Assembly: GCF_963082655.1 (NCBI RefSeq)
Contig: NC_081555.1
Span: forward strand, 92,271,819 to 92,335,818
Direction: 5' to 3'
DNA: 64,000 nt
From: Stomoxys calcitrans
Lineage: Eukaryota > Arthropoda > Insecta > Diptera > Muscidae
In this document: positions 42,661-52,079 of the stretch, one piece after another
Layout of the letters: every line of letters begins with the position of its first letter
How positions within the stretch are numbered: the first letter of the stretch is position 1
Translations under genes and position numbers: made by a program
The notes under the pieces: generated by a model
Databases searched by the model: none
The model's input: the letters and a program-made list of their open reading frames with translations, nothing else
Told to the model about the DNA's origin: nothing

Positions 42661-43950
42661 ATGCTATATGGTGTTGTGGTTTGGTGGACGGCGCTTCAAA
42701 AGTCCAACTACGGTTCAATATTTAACCTGATCCAAAAGATGGCTTGTTTGAGCATCACAGCCGCACTGAGCCACACCATCTGATGCATTGAATTTAATGC
42801 TGTATCTAATGCCCCTGGATATTTGGCTAGTCAAATTGCTACGACCACTGCCATGAGGCTAAGGGAGCTTTCGCTTTGGTCATGTTGCGGCTACGAACAC
42901 TGTATTATCCATGATACAATGACCGATTTTCAAGGCAGTGTGGATAACACCCTGCCAGAGCCGCTTTTTGATAAAAAGTACTATACCACTATTCCTGATA
43001 GAACCGATTGGAACTACGATATTCCTTTTAATAGAATTAACAAAGACTTATATGCGTATGGTTCCCAACAAGATAACCAGGAGGGCTTTGGGGTAACTAG
43101 AACTGGTCCCATCGACAAGGTTACCCGACCACTGCAGTGCTTATCAAGCGGAGATCCTTGCAATCACAGAAGTTGTAAAATGGCTAACATATAATGTCAT
43201 AACGACGATTGACATAAATATCTTCTTATACAGCCAAACAGCCATTAAATCCCTGGTATATGTATTTCTGAATTCAAAAACCGTCCTCGATAGACGCAGA
43301 TCTCTCAACGAGATGGCTAAACAGTTCTATGTTCACCTGTTTTGGATGCCGGGCCACAGAGATATCCTGGGGAATTTTGAAACGGATGAGCTTACGAGAC
43401 TAGGAACTACGTTACACATTCTAGAGGAACTGGAATCTGTGGGTATGTAAGCTAGGTTTTTAGGATCAAGCTTGAAGGGCAACAAACGACAGAGGGACAA
43501 AAAAAAGATGGGGGCGGGCAAATTATGCAGCCTAATCTAAACATAAAGAGGTTTACCCCTTTGCTGTCGCTGGCTTCAACAGACGTCTCAGTCATTGTGT
43601 CCTTCATGACAGGTTACTGTCTGATCGGAAACCATGCAGACTGTAAGTTGCCCGAAACGACTTTTGCGAAAGCTGGGAGGACGTCGAGGAAAAAGAGACT
43701 ACAGAACATCTGTTGTGTGTGTCATACACTGGTAGTCAGAAGGGGTTCCACTTTAGGTTCATATTTGTTTGAGAACTTGTCTGATTTACCGGACGTGAAC
43801 ATTCGCGAGTTGTTGGGCTTTAAGCGATCTGGATGTTTCAACGGCAGAAACTAGAAGGTATACTCCTTCTTCTATTCCTGTGGTATCACAATGTACGAAA
43901 ACTTCTAAGTGAGTCTGATGGCAGACTGCCTCTTTAACCTAACCTAACCC

Positions 43951-44754
43951 ATCACGGAAAGGATCCCTGGATACAGACCCCAGTTTTATTTCAAGCACTA
44001 TTCAGAAAATGCAACGTGGCAATTGTTAATGGACCATTAAGTAAACGAAATCGCATGCTTCTACAAAACCATGTCATTGGACTCTTCATTTCTTGAGTCC
44101 AATACGAAAGAACGGAGAAAGAAAATCGATCTATATCTATAAATCCTAAGACCGTGTGGAGCAAAACATTGAACTTTCCTCATATAACAAAACTTCTGAA
44201 AGACAACGAACGCTGCAGAAGAAACAAAACTTCGATTTGGTGAAGGAATTGTTTGACATAACCAAGGTAAAAGGCGAATGGGTGTGCGAAAAAAATGAGG
44301 ACTTCTATAAACCAAAGTTTAGAGCGAAGGCTGCGTTAGCTTTTTCAGCTTCATACTTGCTGGTGGTAATACCATCCATCCATCCAAGCGATACATGTCA
44401 AAGGAAGCGACTGTTTCCACATTTACCAACTCAGCGATACTTGATTGTTCCGAAAGTAGCAAGGGCTCATGCGACAACAGTACAGATAGTCCTTGGGAGG
44501 ATTACAGTGCAACATCCACTAGAAAAAGGAAACATAACCCAACAGGCATTGCAAAACGAGTTGTTACAAGGTCAACGCTGTAGTCCCACGGACCAGTAAC
44601 GATCTGCCAACAGCTTTCGCTGAGGGCATTGAAATCCCAACCCCACGTCGGTCAGGAGTATTCAGAGCTATATACAAGAAAGCTGCTCGGGTGAAGGAGT
44701 TCTTGGTAAGCACGCTTTATCTGGAGAAGTGTTGGATGCACATGTGTACGTAAA
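43951..44754 (+). pseudogene. unrecognised protein remnant
   Basis: Coding-like text is spread over the plus frames. TVWSKTLNFPHITKLLKDNE (44150) is followed by LVKELFDITKVKGEWVCEKN and EDFYKPKFRAKAALAFSAS (44240-44360). A Ser/Thr-rich part comes next (DSPWEDYSATSTRKRKHNPT, 44480-44550), then AFAEGIEIPTPRRSGVFRAI (44625-44680). The 'LLKDN....K......LFDI' pattern recalls a family of uncharacterised, probably transposon-associated arthropod proteins; this is recollection, not a search result. At least two frameshifts are needed, so I treat it as broken. It lies just downstream of the LINE-A tail and upstream of a mini-me head. Confidence 0.4.
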
Positions 44755-44868
44755 CTTTTTTGATTGACTGTATATACTTCGTAGGGTCGGAAATTATTCC
44801 GATATGTTGCAAACGAAAAGACAAAATGAATATAACCCCATCTTCGGTGGTGGGTATAAAAAAAACCC
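44755..44868 (-). mobile_element. mini-me head, fragment
   Basis: Reverse complement of the head: 'aatgaatataaccccatcttcggtggtgggtataaa' at the right end and 'tatatacttcgtagggtcgg' to its left. Only about 110 bp is present. Confidence 0.7.
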
Positions 44869-44971
44869 TAATCTCCACTAAAGTATTGTAGGAAAACATT
44901 GTAATTTTGCCATTTCGCCATTTGAATGCAATAACAAATAATTCAAATATCAAATTGCACGTATGACTTAC

Positions 44972-45044
44972 GAGTATTCTGCATAATCTGATTGAGGGCA
45001 AATTGCGGGCTCCTCCTTAGTAGTCCATGCACCACGGAACTCAT
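44972..45044 (-). CDS. stg1: stg1-like gene, candidate upstream exon
   Basis: On the minus strand an ATG at 45044 opens MSSVVHGLLRRSPQFALNQI MQNT and one further base, then a perfect GTAAGT donor (44971-44966). The one-base phase is exactly what the exon at 30748 needs: C plus AT gives His, then TVTKSCPFF. In stargazin/CACNG proteins a short helical stretch precedes the second membrane segment, as this would. Weak points: no good acceptor with a pyrimidine tract lies upstream, an in-frame TAA occurs at about 45080, and the first membrane segment with its GLWxxC loop is missing. It is therefore either a first exon of a short isoform, an exon with a poor acceptor, or a coincidence. Confidence 0.45.
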
Positions 45045-45682
45045 GATGATAATGGTTTTCCATGTGTGGATATGTTTTTTTTTTTACGCGGGACCACTAA
45101 CAGCAACGTCATTGCAAACTCAGCAAATGTACTTTTCTTGTACCTGATTTATGACATCTGTGCATTGCAGTCAATACTAAAGTATAATTCTCCTTTCGTT
45201 ATTTTTTTTTTTCTTCGATAAAATATTGCGGTGGCGCACATATGTAAGTATGTTGTGTCTGTCTGTCTTGTCTGATATAGAAATAATGTTTTATTTTGTT
45301 GTTTTTGTTTTTGTTTTCGTTTTCTTCTCGACTTCATTACGTTTACGTGACTGTGTCCGTGTATTTACTTGAATTCTCAATATATTCGCCACATTCTTTT
45401 TTTTGAAAAATGTCTGATTTTCTGCTTTTTTGGTGTATATCGATGGTTGTTGTATGCTGGAATGTGTATGTATGGGTGTGTGTCTATGGATGGAAGGCAA
45501 TCATCTTCATCGAAGTTCAATTAAGTTTCTCTTTGCAAACATAAATTGTGTTATTTGCCAAGAAAACCGAAAAACGAACACAAGTAGCTTTGCCCCGACC
45601 GGGGTTGCCTCAAACAAAAAAAAAACTTCACCTAAGTTTCTTCTAAACTTGGATTCTAGGGAACATGTCTTATGTTAGACTA
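45045..45682. other. AT-rich, apparently single-copy stretch
   Basis: T-rich runs at 45076-45086 and 45205-45215, and a TTGTTTTTG run at 45293-45320. Short ORFs are low-complexity. Nothing else recognised. Confidence 0.45.
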
Positions 45683-46868
45683 GCTGACCCGGGCCTCCAC
45701 CGCTGCGCCTTCTTTTACTTTATATGGAACAAAAGTTTCCTTGGAATATTTATTTTCGACAAGTAAATATCTTTTAGTGAAATACCATGCACACTTGACT
45801 AACAGTTTAACAATATACAATAAGTGCCTTTATCTGAATCCCATATGATCTTTATTGGTCTACGAATTTAAGTTTGGATATAGGGTGTACTCTATTCTTA
45901 AAATACTTCATTTCAGCCCGATATTCTGATGATGTCTGATTTCGTGGTGTTTTCGGACGAGAGCCAAATACTTGGCCCTGAAAAAATATCAGCATCGTGC
46001 TCTTCTCTCAGATACCATTTATTTAAATCCCATATTGCCTTTGGCTTAAATGGAGTTTACATGATATGGCGTCCCCCAAAATAGGTTATCAAATTCGTTT
46101 TCTAATCTCAAATACCTTTCATTTGAGCCACATTGGCATGGTCGAAAAATTTTTACCCTTTGGGGGGTATTTTGGGAAAGGGGTAATGCCCTAAATACAT
46201 GGTCCTACATTTGGATATCAAATTCGTATTCTATTCCCAAATACATTTATTTGAGCCCCATATTGCGATGGTCACTAAAAGATTGCTGTTGGTGGGGTAT
46301 TTTGGGAAAGGGGTAGACCCCCAGAAAATTGGTCCCGAAAATCGGTGTCAAGTCTTGCTCTACCCCCCAATTCTTTTCATTTAAAACTCCACATTGACAT
46401 GGTCGGTAATTATGCCCGATTTCGGGGTGTTTTGGGGTTTGGGGTGGACCCCCTAGCACTTGGTCCGACAATTTGATATCAGATACGTTTTCTTATCTTA
46501 AATACCTTTCATTTGAGTCCTATATTGTCGTGATTAGTCTAAATATATGTTTGGTAGGTTTAAGGATGGGGCAGCCCCCTTAGGTAACCCATCCGAAATT
46601 TGGATACCAAATTTTTATTTTTAGGGTACTATATGAGAGCACACAAAATTTCGCTTAAATCGCACCACCTATCTCCGAGATCTGGCGTTTCTGAACATTA
46701 GGGTAAGGGGGAGGGTCCGCCCCCCCTTCAGTTATCAAAAAATGTAGTACCCTATTTTCCTCACGGGGTCATTATGCACCATCTGTGAAATTTTCAAGAA
46801 AATAGGTTTAGCCGTTTCTGAGTCTATAAGGAACACACAAACATACAAACAAACAAACACAAATTGAT
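45683..46868 (+). repeat. Rep-4 element, complete
   Basis: Starts AGACTAGCTGACCCGGGCCT, CCACCGCTGCGCC and ends 'acaaacatacaaacaaacaaacacaaattg'. Between are degenerate units of 'atacctttcatttgagccccatattg..atggtc' with GGGG-rich linkers. The copy at 58512-60003 shares both ends. Length about 1.2 kb; no ORF. The class is unknown to me. It may be a non-autonomous element or an old retroelement 3' region. Confidence 0.65.
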
Positions 46869-46957
46869 TTTTATATACTCCACCATAGGATGGGAGGTAT
46901 ACTAATTTCGTTATTCTGTTTGTAAGAACTCGAAATATTCGTCTAAGACCCCATAAA

Positions 46958-46997
<40 letters not shown>

Positions 46998-47870
46998 TTG
47001 ATCGCCGCGACATTTTATGTCGATCTAGCCATGTCCGTCCGTCTGTCCGTCCGTCCGTCCGTCCGTCTGTCTGTCGAGTAAAGCTAGCCTCTTGAAATTT
47101 TGCACAAATATTTCTTGTTAGTGTAGGTCGGTTGGTATTGTAAATGGGCCATAGCGGTCCATGTTTTGATATAGCTGCCATATAAACCGATCTTGGGTCT
47201 TGACTTCTTGAGCTCTAAAGTGCGCAATTCTTATCCGATTGGAATGAAATTTTCCACGACGTGTTTTGGTATGATATCCAACAACTGTGCCAAGTATGGT
47301 TGAAATCGGTTCTTAACCTGATATAGCTGCCATATAAACCGATCTGGGATCTTGACTTCTTGAGCCTCTAGAGGGCGCAATTCTTATCAGATTAGAATGA
47401 AATTTTGAACGACGTGTTTTGCTATGATATCCAACATCTGTGGCAAGTATGGTTCAAATCGGTCCATAACCTGATATATCTACCATATAAACCGATCTTG
47501 GGTCTTGACTTCTTGGGTCTCTAAAGAGCGCAATTCTTATCCGATTTGAATGAGTTTTTGCACGAATTATGATGTCCAACAACTGTGCCAAGTAAGGTTC
47601 AAATCGGTTCATAACCTGATATAGCTGTCATATAAACCGATCTTGGGTCTTGACTTCTTAAGCCTCTTGAGTGCGCAATTCTTATCCGATTTGAATGAAT
47701 TCTTGCACGAAGGCGCAATTCTTATTCGAATTGGCTGACATTTTACGCAGGTCTCCAACATATAATTTAATTGTGGTCCAAACCGAACCATATCTTGATA
47801 TCGCTCTAATAGCAGAGCAAATCTTTTCTTATATCCTGTTTTGCCTAAGAAACCTAAATGTTGGCAAAAT
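46869..47870 (+). mobile_element. mini-me element with expanded proto-microsatellites, 3'-truncated
   Basis: Head 'ttttatatactccaccatagg', a (TA)n run at about 46963-46995, the core 'gcttgatcgccgcgacatttta', and a GTCC/GTCT run at 47035-47075, then five internal units. It ends near 47870 without the hairpin terminus. Confidence 0.82.
46963..46996. repeat. (TA)n microsatellite in a mini-me core
   Basis: An uninterrupted TA run of about 16 units at the position of the TA proto-microsatellite. Other copies here have only three to five units. Confidence 0.9.
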
Positions 47871-48809
47871 CGTTATATATAAGAAGATGTCATGAAAATT
47901 TATTTTATTCAAAATGTAATTTCTGTAGATAATTCCGTTTAACAAGATGGTAACACTGGCAACAGCCAGTCAGCCAGCCATATATATAACAAAAACGCTT
48001 TTGCTCGTCTAAAGGCAAGCTTTCTGTTGCGTAAACGATTGAAATTATGATTTTCCGTTGCCATCCGAAAAGTTCAAAGGAAGTAATTCACTATTTGTTG
48101 GAGGCTTCTTCTTTTTTTGTTCTTTCAATTTTTCTTTGGCTCACACAAATATTATTAAATTACAATAAAATATATCTGAGAGCTGAGTGGATGAAGAAGA
48201 CTTCTCCGCACATACCTACTGGCATTTCATTTTAAATAGTTCATGGGGAGCTTTGCAGTAGTAAAGGCCTTTGCCTTCAAAGAGTCCACCTGTACTCATT
48301 TAGACTCTTGGCCACCCGGGAGGGCCAATTTACTTTGAAGGAGGAAGTTGACGATGTCAAACAATTGTCGGCAAATTCAATTTTGTGCGATTTAATTAAG
48401 TCTTGTTCCGTTACATAGGAGAGAACAAAAAAATGCAGTTGATTGAATGAATCAAATGAAATTTCTTCTAAGATGTGAACTTTTGGTAAACAAACTTTTT
48501 TTAAAAAAACTTTCAAACATGGGTTGGTATTGCATATTGATTTTATAGTTTCATTTCATTCTTAACCAAATATAGAAATAAATCTCTTATTTCTTTGCAG
48601 ATCGTTTATGGCTACTAAACGAATTAAACTGGAAATTGCGCATCTATTGACATTCGTAAGTTATATAGACTTTTGTTTGAACTGTAGAATAATAGATAAG
48701 AAAAAAGAAGACATATTTAAATCTTAAAATTTTAACAAACATTTCGCTCCAATAGAATTTTTGGTAAAATAAATATAAAAAAATAATTTTGTTTTACAGC
48801 TGCTACTAA
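47871..48809 (+). other. unexplained single-copy stretch with gene-like signals
   Basis: The plus strand has a TATATATAAC box at about 47982, an ATG at 48047 (MIFRCHPKSSKEVIHYLLEA), and a second open stretch with VHLYSFRLLATREGQF and TLKEEVDDVKQLSANS (48275-48410). A short block at 48601-48656 is bounded by TTATTTCTTTGCAG and GTAAGT and can read SFMATKRIKLEIAHLLTF. I recognise no family. The pieces do not yet join into one frame. Confidence 0.3.
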
Positions 48810-49100
48810 ATTTCCCATGGACAATCCAGTAATAGGGGATACTTCTCTCATCTCAATGAGTGTAACCCGATTAATGTTTAAGCTTAATGATAAGGGACCT
48901 CCTTTTTTTATGCCGAGTCCGAACGGCGTGACACCACCTGGTAGAAAAGTTTTAGCAGAGCAGGATACCACACAAATGGAGCCAGCATTACTAAGGGTAT
49001 AACTACCGCTGAATATTTTTCTGCTGCTCACGCTGGGGTTTGAACCCAGGCGTTTGGCGTCATAGGTGGACAAGCTAACCTCTGCGCCACGGTGGCCTCC
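48810..49100 (-). mobile_element. tRNA-derived SINE
   Basis: Minus-strand copy. The tail and body are somewhat diverged. The B box (rc GGTTTGAACCC) is at 49030-49042, and the head ends CTCTGCGCCACGGTGGCCTC at 49099. Confidence 0.85.
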
Positions 49101-49129
49101 GATTTTGTTTTGTAGATAGGTAATTTAGG

Positions 49130-49828
49130 TCAAAACCAGTAAGGAAGGGCAAAAGTCGGGCGGTGCCGACTGTATAATACCCTACACCTACCCTATAAGT
49201 ACAATGAGGGACCTATATCCAAATCTGAACCGATTTCCATGAAATTCACCAGTAGTATTGAGAGTCAAGAGAAAATCCCTCCTGCCGAATTTCGAGAGAA
49301 TCGGTTAACAAAAGACAATTTTATTGCAATATTACTGCAAATCGGACGAACATATGAGAGCTATATCTAAACCTGAACCGATTTCCATGAAATTCACCAG
49401 TAATGTCGATAGTCGTAAAAAAATCATTCCTGCCAAAGTTCGAGAGAATCGGTTACCAAATGACCATTTTATTGCATTATTACTGAAAATCGGACGAACA
49501 TATATATGGGAACTATATCCAGATCTGAACCGATTTTTTCCAATTTCAATAGACTTCGTCTCTAGGCCGAAAAACATGCCTGTACCGAATTTGAAGACGA
49601 TCGGATGAAAACTGCGACCTGTACTTTGTGCACAAATTAACATGGACAGACAGACGGACGGACAGACAGACAGACAGACAGACGGACATATCTAAATCGA
49701 ATCAGAAAGTGATTCTGTGTCGATCGGTATACTTATCAATGGGTATCTCTCTTCCTTTTGGGTGTTACAAACTAATTCTCTAAGTTATAATACCCTGTAC
49801 CACAGTAGTGGTGTAGGGTATAAAAATA
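49130..49828 (-). mobile_element. mini-me (CCACTACTGTGG subtype), complete, minus
   Basis: The left end 'accagtaaggaagggcaaaagtcgggcggtgcc' is the subtype's terminus. Two or three units follow, then a GTCC/GTCT run (rc, 49645-49690), core and head 'taccctgtaccacagtagtggtgtagggtataa'. Confidence 0.8.
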
Positions 49829-49857
49829 TTTTATAAATGACAAATTTATCTAACAAA

Positions 49858-50325
49858 TGACGAAACGGTCGGTAGGACGGCGAAAATCCTATGGGGGATC
49901 CAGATCGTGAGAAGACGAGGCTATTACTGAAAGGCAGCAAGAGGAAGGTCAGTATAGCTGTTGGTATCATAACGGGACACATAGGACTACGAGATTATTT
50001 ATGTAAAATCGGTGCGGCAAGTGATAGCATGTCTAGGGTATGCGGGAAAGATTGGAAGGAAGTCATTGCCCGGCTTTCGCGTCTAACAGATACCGGCACT
50101 TAGGTGGAGACACAATACCAGATATGAATCAACTTAGGGGAGTGGTATTAAAAACAATTAAGGATTTTGTAAGTAGCACGAAATTCCTAACTTAAAATTT
50201 TCCTTTTAGAGGTTACTTTATAGTTCTTAGAGCTCACAACAAGCCACTTACTGGCATAGGTGTATGTCCATAGTGCCATGGGGCGGATTAACATCTGCAC
50301 CCTCTTTTCAACCTAACCTATCCTA
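49858..50325 (+). pseudogene. LINE-B 3' end
   Basis: TVGRTAKILWGDPDREKTRL-type text, GSKRKVSIAVGIITGHIGLR, SMSRVCGKD and the untranslated end, with tail TTTTCAACCTAACCTATCC at 50306-50322. 5'-truncated LINE-B copy, closely matching 27340-27790. Confidence 0.8.
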
Positions 50326-50334
50326 TATCTAACA

Positions 50335-51092
50335 AGAACAAATAAAAAGGTGTTACTTTTGCCCGGGCGTAATTTTCGATACCCACCACCTCGGGTAAAC
50401 CACCTTCGTTCATAATCCGGTGAAAACTGCATAATTTATGGTCCGATTTGGACCAAATTTGACACAGACGTTGAGGGTTTTAAAATGTAAAAGGCATTGT
50501 TCAATTTTGTAGTACAAAATATTGGCCACGTCCAAATATAGACCGATCTAAACCATATACGACATGGATGTCGAAAAGCCTAACAAAAGTCTCTGTGTCA
50601 AATTTCAGCGAAATCGGATTATAAATGAGTCTTTAATGGGCCCACGACTTTAAATCGAGAGATCGGGCTATATGGCAGCAATATCCAAATCTGAACGGAT
50701 CTGAGTCAAATTTGCAGAAAGAAGTCGAGCGAGCTAACATAACTCACTGTCCCAAATTTCAGCGAAATCGGACAATAAATGCGCCTTTCATGGGCCCAGA
50801 ACTTTAAATCGAGAAATCTATCACTATGGCAGCTATGTCCAAATCTGTGCCAAATTGAAGAAAGATGTCAAAGGGCCTAAAACAACTCGCTGTCCTAAAT
50901 GTCGGCAAAATCGGACAATAAATTATCCCTTGGGCCCATAGCCCAAAACCTTAAATCGAGAGATCGGTCTATATGGAAGGATGAAGAAGGATGTCGAAGG
51001 GCCTAACACAACTCACCTTACCAAATTTCAGCGAAATCGGACAATAAATGCGCCTTTCATGGGCCCATAACCGTAAATCGAGGGATCTATCT
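50335..51092 (-). mobile_element. mini-me (CACCACCGAAGG subtype), head missing
   Basis: The left end 'acaaataaaaaggtgttacttttgcccgggcg' and 'atacccaccacctcgggtaaaccacc' correspond to the hairpin-side terminus in minus orientation. Internal units follow up to a MITE fragment. Confidence 0.75.
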
Positions 51093-51093
51093 A

Positions 51094-51187
51094 TTGGTTG
51101 CCCAAAAAGTAATTGCGGATTTTTTAAAAGAAAGTAAATGCATTTTTAATAAAACTTAGAATGAACTTTAATCAAATATACCTTTTT
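51094..51187. mobile_element. mariner-type MITE, one end only
   Basis: TTGGTTGCCCAAAAAGTAAT and the interior up to 'tttaatcaaatata'. The other inverted end is missing. Confidence 0.8.
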
Positions 51188-51189
51188 TG

Positions 51190-52070
51190 AGATATTTTTT
51201 TCAGGGCTAATTGGGTGGGTGGCCGCTCCACCCTAACACATTTTATTTTGTTTTCAATCAACCAACACGCAGGGGATGTTTCCTATATATGAGAGTGTAT
51301 TGCTTTGGAGAGGATAGTTAAGGATCGGAGGGGGAGAAAGAGGGAGTAGGGTTTATTTACATTTGTTTTGAACATGTGGATGTCATAAGTAGCGGGAAAG
51401 ACATCTGCCGATTCCACATAGGAACCGTCCTTGCGAAAATAGAATTCTCTCGGTAGAGCATGGTCCGATCAGCTGGCCACTCAATTACAAACCGGTATGC
51501 GCTTCTAGAAAATCATGTATTCCTGACAAACAACGTCAAGTCAGGAATCAGACGACTGATTTCCGTAGAACACACAACCTACATTTCGACGATGTTCAAG
51601 GGAAACAATAGTGTTGGGTACCCTACCTTCTCCAATCAACACCAACACCAATCAAGACATTAAGAAGATCAGAGGGAGTGAAATATTTTTTACACCGCTT
51701 GAGAAAGCCTAAGCACTTGAATGCTTTCTTCGACACTTCGAATATATGTTTTGACCATCGGGCATCACATTGAATCTTCATGTCCACAACATTAAGAGAC
51801 TCTGCCTGCTTGATATCGGCACCGTCGATAGATATTGACTATTGTAAAGTGTCAGTACATCGTTTGTGGGACAACAAACAGCACTGCATCTTGCGTTAAA
51901 AAATCTACACTGTTCATTCGACCCCACTCAGAAATGGCCAGCAAATCCTGGCAGAGCGTTACGTCCATAACCCGTCTCCTGTCTTCAATCTCTCGAAGAC
52001 TCGGCCTATGGTCGAATGAAAATGAATGACAGAGGTTGCTGTCATCCGCGAACGAATTCGGCGTCACTTT
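51190..52070 (-). pseudogene. LINE-C RT and C-terminal fragment
   Basis: Minus strand from 52067: NSFADDSNLCHSFSFDHRPS, LREIEDRRRVMDVTLCQDLL, AISEWGRMNSVDF. The FADD box is an RT catalytic motif. Further left, KKAFKCLGFLKRCKKYFTP-like text (broken) and WPADRTMLYRENSIFARTVP-MWN near 51480-51400 match the usual end of Jockey/CR1-like ORFs. There are multiple stops. It is distinct from LINE-A, LINE-B and the intact LINE. Confidence 0.7.
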
Positions 52071-52079
52071 TGGGAGTAG

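Larger units (their letters stand above)
40765..43950 (+). pseudogene. LINE-A copy 4: linker, RT, RNase H, C terminus
   Basis: The most continuous LINE-A copy. The linker has QRPPWWTPELV (40805). After the SINE come EVRVELLVDTYFTGNLPMNS and SALEKVV-type text. RT includes SLSSFMVKTVKRLIETYLRA (41750), MVAFLDIGGAFNNVKPTSIM (41928-), KGTPQEGV (42105), AYADEVAIAVRGKFTSTLR (42165; YADD has become YADE) and SAEYLGVFLDSKLNFKSK. A micro element follows at 42558-42660. An RNase H-like block lies near 43220-43400 (FWMPGHRDILGNFETDELTR). The C terminus is LLSLASTDVSVIVSFMTGYC plus a Cys-rich CCVCHTLVVRR. The 3' tail is TCTTTAACCTAACCTAACCC. Numerous stops make it inactive. Confidence 0.82.

Noticed and set aside
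43935..43950. Telomeric repeat tract
   Set aside because: Only two to three units at the 3' ends of LINE copies; explained as a retroelement tail.
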